Assembly: GCF_002899825.2 (NCBI RefSeq)
Contig: NZ_PPED02000002.1
Coordinates: 875,631-939,630 of the forward strand
Length of the DNA: 64,000 bases
Direction of reading: 5' to 3'
Origin: Chryseobacterium phosphatilyticum
GTDB lineage: Bacteria > Bacteroidota > Bacteroidia > Flavobacteriales > Weeksellaceae
Part shown: positions 1-8,381 of the stretch, one piece after another
How positions within the stretch are numbered: the first letter of the stretch is position 1
Layout: every line of letters begins with the position of its first letter
Translations under genes and position numbers: made by a program
The notes under the pieces: generated by a model
What the model was told of the DNA's origin: nothing
The model's database searches: none
The model's input: the letters and a program-made list of their open reading frames with translations, nothing else

Positions 1-276
1 AGCATATTCATTTTCATCAAACCCCGGAAGATTGTTTTTATCACCTCTTGCAAAAGCAAGCATTCTGTATTGAAAAACCCTTTCACAGTCTGATAAGTGA
101 AGCAAAAGTTCTTTCAGTGTCCATTTTCCTTCAGCATAGGCGAAACGTGATTGTTCCTCTGTAAGATTAGAATAAATACCTAAGGTTTTTTCTCCCGACT
201 TTTTTAGTTCTGCCAACCAATCTCCTGCTGGAATCTGATCTAAATATCTTTGAATGTATTTTTGAAAATCTGACAT
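1..276 (-). CDS. DinB/DfsB-like family protein (3' part cut by window edge)
   Basis: This gene runs off the left edge, so only the N-terminal 92 residues are visible. The reading frame starts at the ATG whose complement is at 274-276. It reads as a helical protein with the pattern AELKKSGEKTLGIYSNL, then KWTLKELLLHLSDCERVFQYR, which matches the DinB-like four-helix bundle in which a His in the LLLHLSDCER segment is a metal ligand. Family members include thiol-dependent transferases and many uncharacterised proteins, so no substrate can be named. The next gene on the same strand is an acetyltransferase 40 bases upstream. Confidence 0.7.
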   Translation of the reverse strand, partial: MSDFQKYIQRYLDQIPAGDWLAELKKSGEKTLGIYSNLTEEQSRFAYAEGKWTLKELLLHLSDCERVFQYRMLAFARGDKNNLPGFDENEYA

Positions 277-316
277 ATTGTTTTTGAGTTATAAGTTAGT
301 ATTTGTTTGAGGATAC

Positions 317-763
317 TTAGGAATTGCTCCATTCATAAAAATTCACGGAATCGTAAAGTTCAAATCCGCAAGCGGGATACAACTGATTTCCGATATCATT
401 ACCTTTTCCTGTTTCCAATAAAATTCCGCAGGCTTTGGAAGATCTGCACAAGTCCTTCGATTCTTCGATGAGTACTTTAGAAAACCCTTTTCCTCTATGA
501 TTTTCGTTGACATATAAATCATTCAGTAACCAGTATCGCTGCATTCTTGTGGAAGAAAAGATAGGGTAGAGTTGTACAAAACCCGTTAATATACCATCTT
601 CTTCGGCAATAAAAATTTCAGAATCTTTGTTTTCAATTCTTTCCCGGATGAAATTTTCTGCGGCAGGAATATCTGATTCTTTATGATAAAAAACTCTGTA
701 TTGGTCAAATAAACTTGCGAGTTGTGGCAAATCGGAAATGATTACTTTTCGTATATCTCTCAT
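317..763 (-). CDS. GNAT family N-acetyltransferase
   Basis: A protein of 148 residues beginning MRDIRKVIISDLPQL. The frame is open 48 bases further upstream, but that extension (MNKNIPSHFILHHH) does not look like protein of this family, so the internal ATG at 761-763 is preferred. The GNAT fold is recognisable by a strand ending in FIAEEDGILTGFVQL, followed by LNDLYVNENHRGKGFSKVLIEE, the acetyl-CoA pyrophosphate-binding R/Q-x-x-G-x-G/A loop. The C-terminal part has the usual GNQLYPACGFELYDS stretch. The substrate is unknown. It lies 71 bases from the PLP enzyme upstream on the same strand. Confidence 0.85.
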   Translation of the reverse strand: MRDIRKVIISDLPQLASLFDQYRVFYHKESDIPAAENFIRERIENKDSEIFIAEEDGILTGFVQLYPIFSSTRMQRYWLLNDLYVNENHRGKGFSKVLIEESKDLCRSSKACGILLETGKGNDIGNQLYPACGFELYDSVNFYEWSNS

Positions 764-834
764 AATAATGTGGTGGTGTAAAATAAAATGAGAAGGAATA
801 TTTTTATTCAATCCCTTCTCATTAATTTATTTTG

Positions 835-1974
835 TTAAGAAAAAGCTTTCTCTAAATCTGCAATAAGATCTTCTGCATCTTCAATTCCAACGCTTAAACG
901 AACCAGGTCATCCGTGATTCCCAGTTCAGCACGTTTTTCTGCTGGAATAGAAGCGTGAGTCATCAATGCAGGATGATTTGCTAATGATTCCACACCTCCT
1001 AAAGATTCAGCCAATGTGAATACTCTTACTTTCTCCAGAAATTTGATGGCATCTTCTTTTTTTCCGGATTTGAAAGTGAATGATACCATTCCTCCTGATT
1101 CCTTCATTTGAGATTTTGCCAGTTCATATTGAGGATGAGACTCTAATCCAGGATAAATGACTTTATCAACTGCTGGGTGAGTTTCAAGATACTTTGCTAC
1201 TGCAAGACCGTTGTCAGAATGTCTTTGCATTCTCAATGCCAACGTTTTGATTCCTCTTAATACAAGGTAAGAATCGTGTGGTCCTAAAATACCACCACTT
1301 GCAAATTGAATAAAGTGAAGTTTTTCTCCCAATTCAGCATCTTTAGCAATAAGGGCTCCCGCAATAACATCGGAGTGACCTCCAAGATATTTTGTAGCAG
1401 AGTGCATTACGATATCAGCTCCTAAATCAATAGGTCTCTGAATATAGGGTGTAGCAAAAGTATTATCTACTGCTACCAGAATATCCTTTCCTTTAGCAAT
1501 GTCTACTACTGCCTTGATGTCTACTAATTTCATCAACGGATTGGTTGGAGTTTCCACCCAGATCAGTTTCGTTTTATCAGTAATAACGTCAGCAATTTTA
1601 GCAACATCATCAAAATTCACGAATGTAAATTTCAACTGATATTTTTCAAAAAGTCTGGTAAACATTCTGTAGGTACCTCCATAAAGGTCATCTACAGCAA
1701 CGACCTCATCACCTGGATTTAGTAACTTCAGAACACAGTCAATGGCTGCAAGACCGGAACCGAAAGCCAAGCCTCTCGCTCCGTTTTCAATGCTTGCCAA
1801 AGAATCTTCCAATGCCTGTCTTGTAGGATTGGCAGCTCTTGAATATTCGTATCCGGAATGTACTCCGGGACTTTTTTGTGCAAATGTAGAGGTTAAAAAT
1901 ACAGGAACATTGACAGAACCCGTTGCAGATTCATGATGCTGCCCTCCGTGAATTACTTTTGTATTAAAATTCAT
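835..1974 (-). CDS. Cystathionine gamma-synthase/lyase family PLP enzyme
   Basis: A 379-residue Cys/Met-metabolism PLP enzyme. The PLP-binding lysine is Lys195 in HSATKYLGGHSD, and the GSGLAAIDCVLKLL and DDLYGGTYR segments bind the cofactor phosphate. Family members make or cleave cystathionine in methionine and cysteine interconversion; from sequence alone gamma-synthase and gamma-lyase activity cannot be separated. The start is placed at MNFNTKVIHGGQ (ATG at 1972-1974), the usual N-terminus of the family. A longer frame upstream is AT-rich repeat sequence and is rejected. Length is normal. It lies downstream of gldC on the same strand but 120 bases away, so it is probably a separate unit. 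Confidence 0.88.
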   Translation of the reverse strand: MNFNTKVIHGGQHHESATGSVNVPVFLTSTFAQKSPGVHSGYEYSRAANPTRQALEDSLASIENGARGLAFGSGLAAIDCVLKLLNPGDEVVAVDDLYGGTYRMFTRLFEKYQLKFTFVNFDDVAKIADVITDKTKLIWVETPTNPLMKLVDIKAVVDIAKGKDILVAVDNTFATPYIQRPIDLGADIVMHSATKYLGGHSDVIAGALIAKDAELGEKLHFIQFASGGILGPHDSYLVLRGIKTLALRMQRHSDNGLAVAKYLETHPAVDKVIYPGLESHPQYELAKSQMKESGGMVSFTFKSGKKEDAIKFLEKVRVFTLAESLGGVESLANHPALMTHASIPAEKRAELGITDDLVRLSVGIEDAEDLIADLEKAFS

Positions 1975-1982
1975 ATTTATAT

Positions 1983-2085
1983 AATTTGATAATTTGAAAA
2001 TAAAATAATTTGAAAATAGAATTGCAAGCATAATAAAAATGGCTCCTTCATTTTCAAATTCTCAAATTACTCCATTTTCAAATTG
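1983..2085. repeat. AT-rich inverted repeat spacer between gldC and the PLP enzyme
   Basis: The left arm (about 1983-2016) repeats the unit aatttgaaaat and the right arm (about 2049-2085) repeats its complement attttcaaatt, so the spacer can fold back on itself. Similar TTTTCAAATT-rich spacers are common in flavobacterial genomes. No open frame is present, and no riboswitch structure was recognised upstream of the PLP enzyme. Confidence 0.55.
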
Positions 2086-2094
2086 TTTTACATT

Positions 2095-2418
2095 TTATTT
2101 TATGGCTGATTTCACCGCAAATTCCTCTGCAATTTCTTCCATCCACTGTGCTACATCTTCCTCACCTGTTGCTCTCTGGTAAGTACTTCCTAAAGAGATT
2201 AAGATCTGGTGGATAAACATCTTCATCTGATCTACCGGCATTTCTTTTGTCCAAAGATCAATTCTTAACGCTTCCATAGCCTTATCATCCCACACAGAGA
2301 TCATTGTTGCTTTAGTTTCTTCCTTTTCAATACCTCCGTCCTGAGCATTCCATGTAATGTTTTCAGGAACGTGGTTTTCATCCAGCTCTACATCTATCGT
2401 AATCTGAGTTTTTCTCAT
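2095..2418 (-). CDS. gldC: Gliding motility protein GldC
   Basis: A 107-residue cytoplasmic protein starting MRKTQITIDVELDENHVPENITW, with the conserved centre KEETKATMISVWDDKAMEALRIDLWTK and a helical C-terminus. This matches GldC, which in Flavobacterium johnsoniae forms an operon with gldB and assists gliding without being strictly required. Here gldC lies 24 bases after the thioredoxin-fused permease gene and more than 3 kb from gldB on the same strand, so it is most likely co-transcribed with the transporter. Length and sequence look intact. Confidence 0.9.
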   Translation of the reverse strand: MRKTQITIDVELDENHVPENITWNAQDGGIEKEETKATMISVWDDKAMEALRIDLWTKEMPVDQMKMFIHQILISLGSTYQRATGEEDVAQWMEEIAEEFAVKSAIK

Positions 2419-2442
2419 ATCAATTTAAAATTTTCAGCAAAG

Positions 2443-4644
2443 TTAATACTTCTTGAGCTTATCTAAAATTTCTACGAAATTATCTTCATCAGGAAATGGT
2501 GTATTAAAGTTAAAAATTTTGCCTTCAGGATCAATAATAATAAATCTTGGGATAGACTGTATTTTGTATTTATTCATAAACTGCTCTGCATTCATAAGCC
2601 AGAACTGTGGTATGTTAGACGTTTTTGTTTTTAAATAATTGGTCCATTTGGATTGTTCTTCGTCCAGACTGATAGAAATAAACTGAATATTATCATAATG
2701 TCTGTATTGGTAACTTCTCGACTCAAATACAGGGCGAATCTGTTTACACGGGCCACACCAGGTTGCCCAGAAGTCTATTATCACATATTTGCCTTTATAT
2801 TTTGAAAGTTTTTGGATGACCCCTTTATCATTAAGAAGAGCAATATCGGGAAATACAGAACCCTTCTGAGACCTATTGATTTCGTCAAGTTTTGAGTAAA
2901 GAGCTTTTTTGTAATCAATATTACTTACTTTACCGATTTCAGCATTAAAAAGTTTGTTTCTTGCAATACTGTCCGTTTGTAACTCTATGGACTTTGTTAA
3001 ATGTTTTGACAATAGCTGATCTTTGGAAATTCCTGCAGGCATCTGATCGATTTTTACAAATAGAATACTATCCGGATTGGAAATCTGGTCTTTGTCAGAC
3101 AATAACTGATCCAGTTTATATTGAAGGTAATTATCATTTTTGCTTAAAAGAAGGCCTGGCTTCTGAATGTTTTCATTTAATTCTTTAAGGAAAGATGCAG
3201 GTGGGGCAAATTTTGAATCAGTCAGTGAAGTCATTTTTCTATAATTATTGATCTCATTCAGATATTCAATAGACATAAGTTCTCTTTTATATCTTTTGTA
3301 ATCCTCTGAAAGTGCATTGTTTTCAGGATCGGCAAATACATTGAGAATCCTTTTGTTTTCTTTCCAGTCAGATTCTGCGAGATCATAAAATTTGGCCGGA
3401 TCATTATTATAATTTTGTTTTTCCAATGCATACTGGAATTCATATCCAAAAGAAGCTTCATTGTTTTTGTAGACCTGATCAGCTTTTCTATTGGATTGTA
3501 CGTAAGATACCAGCTTTACACTATTCAGTTTGAGATCAAAATTGAACCAGTCCCCACTGGCCATAATGAAATTTATTTTTTTATTTCCGATTTCCAGAAT
3601 ATATTCATCCAATGGAAGCGCCTGTGTGGTCAGCCAGTTGAAAGTGTTATTTTTGACTACTGTGGCTCCAATTTTTTTGTGAAAATCTTTGGAATAAATT
3701 CGTACAGAATCTATTTTGAGATCAGTTTCCAGCTTTCCTTTGATAACAACTCCGGTTCCATCGCTGTGATATGATCTGGGCTTTTGGAAAATATAAAGCA
3801 ATCCGGAGCCAATAATTAAGGCAGCAGCTGAGATAAAAATCTGCTTTTTATTTTTAAGGAATGCATTTTTAAATCCTTTTTTACTGTACCAGAAATAGCC
3901 CAGAACAAGAAATATGACCATCCAGAAAAGGCTCATGTATTCAGAATGAGAAATAAAGCTGTTCAGGTTTTTTATTTCAGGAGCATTCCAAAACGTATAC
4001 AGAGAACTATATGGATTAAAAAAATAAGCCTGCTTCTGTATAAGAGAAGTGATATTGGAAGCCAGCCCCAGTGAGCCAATGAGAAATGACCAGATGAAGC
4101 CTTGAAAAGCAACCGAAATACAAAGTTGAAGGGCTGCAATTCCTAAAATGGTGATCAGAATTCTAATAAAGGTCTCAACCATCCACATGATATCAAAAGT
4201 CATGAGCTTGGCAGGATCGGGATGTATATAATAATCTGCTAAGGCTAAAATGATATTGAACCCAAAATAAGAAGCAATACATATAAAACACAAAAATATC
4301 AGGATAATATATTTTGATAAATACAATTGAAATCTGCTTACCGGCTGTGTTTCCATCAGTTGCCAACCGTTATTTTTATGATCGGTTTGCGCTATTCTGT
4401 TGGCTGTAATAATGACAAATAACAGTAAAATAAAAAATGTAAAATACTTGATGGCATCTCCACCGATAGCATCTTCAAATATTGAATACTTAAGTGTCCC
4501 TTCTATAATGAGACTTTTTTTGAAAAACCCAGGAATGAAGCTCAGAAAAGGGATTAGAGTTCCAAGGACAATGGCAATATAGGTCAATCCCAACCCTTTT
4601 GTTTTTAGCCATTCTGTACCGATGGCGGTTAATAATTTTTTCAT
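2443..4644 (-). CDS. ABC-2 type permease fused to a TlpA-like thioredoxin domain
   Basis: A 733-residue fusion. Residues 1-290 form an ABC-2 permease with about seven membrane segments (roughly 20-40, 68-88, 108-130, 155-178, 182-205, 235-252, 270-288). The N-terminus MKKLLTAIGTEWLKTKG and the loop GWQLMETQPVSRFQLYLSKY are typical of bacteriocin- or lantibiotic-exporter type permeases. Residues about 300-400 resemble the DUF4369 beta-domain that precedes many Bacteroidota TlpA proteins, and the C-terminus is a thioredoxin fold with WATWCGPC (first Cys at residue 630) and a cis-proline loop IQSIPRF. The redox domain should lie outside the cytoplasm after the last membrane segment. The partner ATPase is 6 bases upstream, gldC 24 bases downstream. 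The substrate is unknown; disulfide handling of an exported peptide or protein is an inference. Confidence 0.88.
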   Translation of the reverse strand: MKKLLTAIGTEWLKTKGLGLTYIAIVLGTLIPFLSFIPGFFKKSLIIEGTLKYSIFEDAIGGDAIKYFTFFILLLFVIITANRIAQTDHKNNGWQLMETQPVSRFQLYLSKYIILIFLCFICIASYFGFNIILALADYYIHPDPAKLMTFDIMWMVETFIRILITILGIAALQLCISVAFQGFIWSFLIGSLGLASNITSLIQKQAYFFNPYSSLYTFWNAPEIKNLNSFISHSEYMSLFWMVIFLVLGYFWYSKKGFKNAFLKNKKQIFISAAALIIGSGLLYIFQKPRSYHSDGTGVVIKGKLETDLKIDSVRIYSKDFHKKIGATVVKNNTFNWLTTQALPLDEYILEIGNKKINFIMASGDWFNFDLKLNSVKLVSYVQSNRKADQVYKNNEASFGYEFQYALEKQNYNNDPAKFYDLAESDWKENKRILNVFADPENNALSEDYKRYKRELMSIEYLNEINNYRKMTSLTDSKFAPPASFLKELNENIQKPGLLLSKNDNYLQYKLDQLLSDKDQISNPDSILFVKIDQMPAGISKDQLLSKHLTKSIELQTDSIARNKLFNAEIGKVSNIDYKKALYSKLDEINRSQKGSVFPDIALLNDKGVIQKLSKYKGKYVIIDFWATWCGPCKQIRPVFESRSYQYRHYDNIQFISISLDEEQSKWTNYLKTKTSNIPQFWLMNAEQFMNKYKIQSIPRFIIIDPEGKIFNFNTPFPDEDNFVEILDKLKKY

Positions 4645-4650
4645 CTGTGT

Positions 4651-5553
4651 TTAGTTTTTTGTTATTTCCATAAACCAATCTTCAAGACCCGCATTATTTT
4701 TTACCTCAAAGATTTCGGCTTGAGCCAAAACCAGCTTTTTGATAAGATCTGCAATATTTTCTTTAGACTCTGCAGTGATTTCTATGGTGTGGTCATTGAT
4801 AATTTTAGGAGAATAATTCTCAGGAACTTCAGCAATAAACCGAGTTGCATTCATGATTCCAATTCGGATATGGTTGTATCTGTAGAGTTCGTTAAGATCT
4901 TGTATACTTCCCGTAAAACGTATTTCACCATGAGAAATAATAGCAAGATGAGTAATCATTTTTTCAATTTCCTGAAGCAGGTGGCTCGAAATAAAAATAG
5001 TAACCCCTTGTTCCTTGTTAAGCTTGATTAATAATTCCCGCATTTCCAGCATTCCATTGGGGTCTAGACCGTTTACGGGCTCATCGAGAATCAAAAGATC
5101 GGGATTTCCAAGCATCGTCATTGCTATTGAGAGTCTTTGCTTCATTCCAAGGGAATATTTTTTCATTTTCATTTTTCTGTTTTCCCAAAGATCCACCAGA
5201 TGCAATACCCTTTCACATTCCGATTCAGGTAAGTTTCTGAGTCTTGAGATGATAATCAGGTTATCCCATCCTGATAGATGGTCATAAAATGCAGCAGTAT
5301 CTATCAGACTTCCGATTTTTTGAAACCCTTCCGGGTATAGGTCTGATAAATCTTTTTCAAAAATCTGAATAGAATTATGATCATCAGGAATACTGCCAAT
5401 CAGCATTTTCATAGTAGTTGATTTTCCGGCTCCGTTAGCTCCCAGAAAACCAAAAATACTTCCTTTTGGGACAGAAAGATCAATGTTTTTTAGGATAAGT
5501 TTATCACTGGTAAATCCGTAATTTAAGTTTCGAATACTAATTAAATTTTCCAT
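4651..5553 (-). CDS. ABC transporter ATP-binding protein
   Basis: A 300-residue ATPase with Walker A GANGAGKSTTMK, signature YSLGMKQRLSIAM, Walker B LLILDEPVNGLDP and the H-loop in FISSHLLQEIEK. The C-terminal extension after residue 215 is the accessory region typical of drug and peptide exporters of the BcrA/LanF class. Its stop is 6 bases from the fused permease, so the two form one transporter. The start MENLISIRNLNYGF (5551-5553) is preferred; an ATG two codons upstream at 5557-5559 is equally possible. The gene follows gldB on the same strand but a terminator-like hairpin separates them. Confidence 0.9.
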   Translation of the reverse strand: MENLISIRNLNYGFTSDKLILKNIDLSVPKGSIFGFLGANGAGKSTTMKMLIGSIPDDHNSIQIFEKDLSDLYPEGFQKIGSLIDTAAFYDHLSGWDNLIIISRLRNLPESECERVLHLVDLWENRKMKMKKYSLGMKQRLSIAMTMLGNPDLLILDEPVNGLDPNGMLEMRELLIKLNKEQGVTIFISSHLLQEIEKMITHLAIISHGEIRFTGSIQDLNELYRYNHIRIGIMNATRFIAEVPENYSPKIINDHTIEITAESKENIADLIKKLVLAQAEIFEVKNNAGLEDWFMEITKN

Positions 5554-5580
5554 GTGCATGTTGATTTGTGTTGAAAATAA

Positions 5581-5611
5581 AAAAGACCCCTTGCAATACA
5601 AAAGGTCTTTT
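5581..5611 (-). terminator. Terminator-like hairpin after gldB
   Basis: Stem aaaagacc (5581-5588) pairs with ggtctttt (5604-5611). Read on the minus strand it is followed by a run of T. It lies directly after the gldB stop and 28 bases before the ATPase start, so it would end or attenuate gldB transcription before the transporter genes. Confidence 0.6.
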
Positions 5612-5629
5612 ATAGGTATGTGATGTTGT

Positions 5630-6613
5630 CTACTTTGTTACAGGTTTATACCCGGATTGATTAAAGATGTTGGTCGCATCCATTTTCAGAAAATCAGTTA
5701 GTTTCGTTTCAGGCTTCTCTTTCAGGTAGGCTTTGCAGATTTGCCATCCCGTAAAAATTCCAATTTGTGGGGACGATTCATTATCAATTTCAGTATAAAA
5801 TTTTGAAAATGGCCCCGGGGCAATAAAACGCTCTCCCAATCTTGGATCATCTCCGAAAATCAAATTGCTTTCCACAAAATAGTTCCAGATGTTGGCTTCA
5901 TTGGATTTAGCCCAGTCGTATTGCTTTTGGGTGTAATTCATTTTCAGGTAGTCGGGAAAGTCGGGAAGGAAGGCGTCCTGTAGAATCATTACTTTTCCGT
6001 TGAGAATGATCTGATCAATAAATTTCTGGTGATCAGGAGATTCTGTAACGATATTCTCAGCAAAAAGTTGTGAAACTTTCGGAACAATATTCTGCGGATT
6101 CATTGACTTCTGGAAATAAAGCTCCAATCCCTTGTAATGAGGATTACCATCTCCCATAAACCCCGTGATGTCTATAAACAGGAAATTTCCTTTCGGGTCA
6201 TAAATGATAGGATCCTGTACCATTTGCAAAGCTGATGAAAACAGATATATTTTCGGACTTTTAAACTGAGGGAAATAATATTTAATGTGTGAGAACAGTC
6301 CCTGTAGCTCACTTTGTAATTTAGCCTGATCAATTTTACCGATGGCTTCTTTGTAGATTTTTATTTCCTCTGCATCTATTCTTCTTTTACTGAAATCTTC
6401 ATCAGAAACCGTTCCCTGGAACCACGGAAATTGAGCTTTAAATTGCTCCAACGGAATACCGGGATTGTAGAATTCTTTGGAAATATCAGTTATATCAACT
6501 TTTTCGGCAGTATTTTTTATCTCTACCTTCCATTGATTGTTGGGGTCTTTTTTACAAGAGTTTAGTCCCAGAACTAAAACAGAAGAAAGCGCAATAAATC
6601 TAAAAATCTTCAT
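5630..6613 (-). CDS. gldB: Gliding motility lipoprotein GldB
   Basis: A 327-residue lipoprotein with signal peptide MKIFRFIALSSVLVLGLNSC; Cys20 is the lipidated residue. The body contains the GldB patterns FPWFQGTVSDEDF, FIDITGFMGDGNPHYKG, LVESNLIFGDDPRLGERFIAPGP in part, and ESSPQIGIFTGWQICKAY. GldB is an envelope protein needed for gliding and for stability of the associated type IX secretion machinery in F. johnsoniae. It is divergent from the leucine-rich repeat gene with only 55 bases between the two start codons. Here it is separated from gldC by the transporter pair. Confidence 0.9.
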   Translation of the reverse strand: MKIFRFIALSSVLVLGLNSCKKDPNNQWKVEIKNTAEKVDITDISKEFYNPGIPLEQFKAQFPWFQGTVSDEDFSKRRIDAEEIKIYKEAIGKIDQAKLQSELQGLFSHIKYYFPQFKSPKIYLFSSALQMVQDPIIYDPKGNFLFIDITGFMGDGNPHYKGLELYFQKSMNPQNIVPKVSQLFAENIVTESPDHQKFIDQIILNGKVMILQDAFLPDFPDYLKMNYTQKQYDWAKSNEANIWNYFVESNLIFGDDPRLGERFIAPGPFSKFYTEIDNESSPQIGIFTGWQICKAYLKEKPETKLTDFLKMDATNIFNQSGYKPVTK

Positions 6614-6638
6614 TATTTTTACATGGAATTTAAGGTTA

Positions 6639-6646
6639 CAAAAATA
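6639..6646 (-). promoter_or_regulatory. Possible -7 element of gldB
   Basis: Read on the minus strand the sequence is TATTTTTG, a match to the Bacteroidota -7 consensus TAnnTTTG, 25 bases before the gldB start. No well-spaced -33 TTTG was found, so this is a weak call. Confidence 0.3.
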
Positions 6647-6668
6647 AAAATTAAAAGGACAAATTAAG

Positions 6669-7304
6669 ATGAAAATGAAAATATTTACAGCCCTTTGCCT
6701 TATTGCAGGATTTTCTTTTTTCTTCGGTCAAAAGGTTGAGTTTAAAGACAAAAATTTTGAAAAGGCAGTTCTCGAAAACTTTGACCTTAATAAAAGCGGA
6801 ACCCTGGAACCCATGGAGGCAGGAATGGTTACCAATTTATTTCTGGTGCAAAAAGGAATTACTTCTACTGAGGATGTAAGGCTTTTTAAAAATGTTAAAA
6901 TGGTTTTACTTGATGATAATACGATTCCGGATATAAATATTGGAAATCTTGATAAGCTGGAATTATTTTCATGTACAGGATGCAAAATGTCTTCTTTTAA
7001 AGCAGAAAATCTGAGAAACCTGACTTCATTATATTTAGATAACAACATTCTGGCAACGATTTCAATGAAGGCTACTCCTAGGATTGAGCAATTAACCTTA
7101 TCTTTAAATCAATTAAAAACCATTGATTTCACCCAGCTTAAAAATTTAAAAAAACTGAATATAGAGCACAATAAAATCCAAAAAATAGATATTTCCGGAA
7201 ACCCGGCTTTACAAACGCTGAATGTTGGCGGAAATAAAATGAAGGAATCCGATATTAAAAAAGGAACAAAAACAGATATTACGATTTTTGGAACTGAAGA
7301 ATAA
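6669..7304 (+). CDS. Secreted leucine-rich repeat protein
   Basis: A 211-residue protein with a signal peptide (MKMKIFTALCLIAGFSFFFGQ, cleavage likely after FFFG or GQ). Residues 40-55 (DLNKSGTLEPMEA) have the spacing of an EF-hand-like calcium loop. From about residue 75 onward there are short leucine-rich repeats of roughly 20 residues (LEQLTLSLNQLKTIDF style units, e.g. LTSLYLDNNILATISM, LKKLNIEHNKIQKIDI, LQTLNVGGNKM). Such proteins commonly act as envelope or extracellular binding modules. No catalytic site is visible. It is divergent from gldB and 8 bases before an acetyltransferase. Confidence 0.8.
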   Translation: MKMKIFTALCLIAGFSFFFGQKVEFKDKNFEKAVLENFDLNKSGTLEPMEAGMVTNLFLVQKGITSTEDVRLFKNVKMVLLDDNTIPDINIGNLDKLELFSCTGCKMSSFKAENLRNLTSLYLDNNILATISMKATPRIEQLTLSLNQLKTIDFTQLKNLKKLNIEHNKIQKIDISGNPALQTLNVGGNKMKESDIKKGTKTDITIFGTEE

Positions 7305-7312
7305 ACAATACT

Positions 7313-7834
7313 ATGATACTTGAAACAGAAAGATTGATTTTAAGAAAACTTGAGGATACCGATTGTGAAAGAATGTTTCTGATGGACTCCGATCCTGACG
7401 TCATGAAATATCTGGGCAAACCGGTAACAAGTCTTGATGAATCAAAAGAAACCATCAAAATGATTCAGAAACAATATGAAGAAAATGGAGTGGGAAGGCT
7501 TGCCGTCATTGAAAAAGAAAGTGGACTAATGATTGGGTGGAGTGGTCTTAAGTTATTAAGACAGCCTATCAACGGACATGTAAATACCCTGGATCTGGGC
7601 TACCGTTTTATTCCCGAATTCTGGGGTAAAGGATATGCTATGGAAACCGCAAAAGCTGCTCTGGATTATGGTTTTAATAAATTGAAAGCCGATACTATTT
7701 ATGCTTATGCAGATACCGGAAATACAGGATCCAACCATATGTTGAGAAAGCTAGGCTTTGAAAATACGGGAGAGTTTGAAGACTCCGGAGTATCATGTTT
7801 TTGGTATGAATTGAAACGTGAAAAATATATCTGA
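7313..7834 (+). CDS. RimJ/RimL-type GNAT acetyltransferase
   Basis: A 173-residue acetyltransferase starting MILETERLILRKLEDTDCERMF, the standard opening of the Acetyltransf_3 (RimJ/RimL) subfamily. The acetyl-CoA loop is in IPEFWGKGYAMETAKAALDY and the C-terminus has TGNTGSNHMLRKLGFENTGEF, where the Asn-x-x-S/M-x-x-x-x-x-KLGF pattern is characteristic. Substrate may be a protein N-terminus or a small amine; it cannot be told from sequence. It is tightly linked (8 and 5 bases) to its neighbours on the same strand. Confidence 0.88.
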   Translation: MILETERLILRKLEDTDCERMFLMDSDPDVMKYLGKPVTSLDESKETIKMIQKQYEENGVGRLAVIEKESGLMIGWSGLKLLRQPINGHVNTLDLGYRFIPEFWGKGYAMETAKAALDYGFNKLKADTIYAYADTGNTGSNHMLRKLGFENTGEFEDSGVSCFWYELKREKYI

Positions 7835-7839
7835 TATTT

Positions 7840-8370
7840 ATGAAAATCCGACAAGAAGAAGAAAAAGACCACGAAAAAGTGTTTCAAATTATAGAAGAAG
7901 CATTCAGGAATATGGAACATAGCGATCATCACGAACAGTTTTTGGTAGAAAAATTGAGAACTTCCAAAGCGTTCATTCCTGAATTATCATTAGTGGCAGA
8001 AGACAATGATGGAGACGTTGCAGGTCACATTCTGTTTACAAAAATTACTATTGAAGATGGATCAGAATCTTTCGGATCATTGGCTTTAGCACCTGTTTCT
8101 GTAAAACCAGAATTCCAGAATAAGGGAATTGGAGGGCAACTTATCCTTCATGGGCATCAGATAGCCAGGGAATTAGGATATCAATCTGTGATCCTTCTTG
8201 GGCATGAAAAATATTATCCTAAGTTTGGTTACGAAAAAACAAGTAATTTTGGGATTTCTTTTCCGTTTGAAATTCCTGAAGAAAATGGAATGGCCATTGA
8301 GCTTGTAAAAGACGGATTAAAAAATATAAGAGGGGTTGTGAAATACCCTAAAGAATTTGGTATAGATTAA
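7840..8370 (+). CDS. GNAT acetyltransferase (YhbS-like)
   Basis: A 176-residue GNAT protein. MKIRQEEEKDHEKVFQIIEEAF is the first strand and helix; FGSLALAPVSVKPEFQNKGIGGQLILHG holds the acetyl-CoA-binding Q-N-K-G-I-G loop; VILLGHEKYYPKFGYEKTSNFGI matches the YhbS-type C-terminus. The substrate is unknown. It starts 5 bases after the preceding acetyltransferase and ends 11 bases before nadE, so the three are probably co-transcribed. Confidence 0.88.
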   Translation: MKIRQEEEKDHEKVFQIIEEAFRNMEHSDHHEQFLVEKLRTSKAFIPELSLVAEDNDGDVAGHILFTKITIEDGSESFGSLALAPVSVKPEFQNKGIGGQLILHGHQIARELGYQSVILLGHEKYYPKFGYEKTSNFGISFPFEIPEENGMAIELVKDGLKNIRGVVKYPKEFGID

Positions 8371-8381
8371 AAATATAAATA

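Noticed and set aside
1742..1936. Plus-strand frame of 64 codons inside the cystathionine enzyme gene
   Set aside because: Antisense to a conserved PLP enzyme; no start context and no family pattern.
1975..2094. A riboswitch upstream of the cystathionine-type gene
   Set aside because: The spacer is only AT-rich inverted repeats (aatttgaaaat units). No SAM-type or other conserved riboswitch core was recognised.
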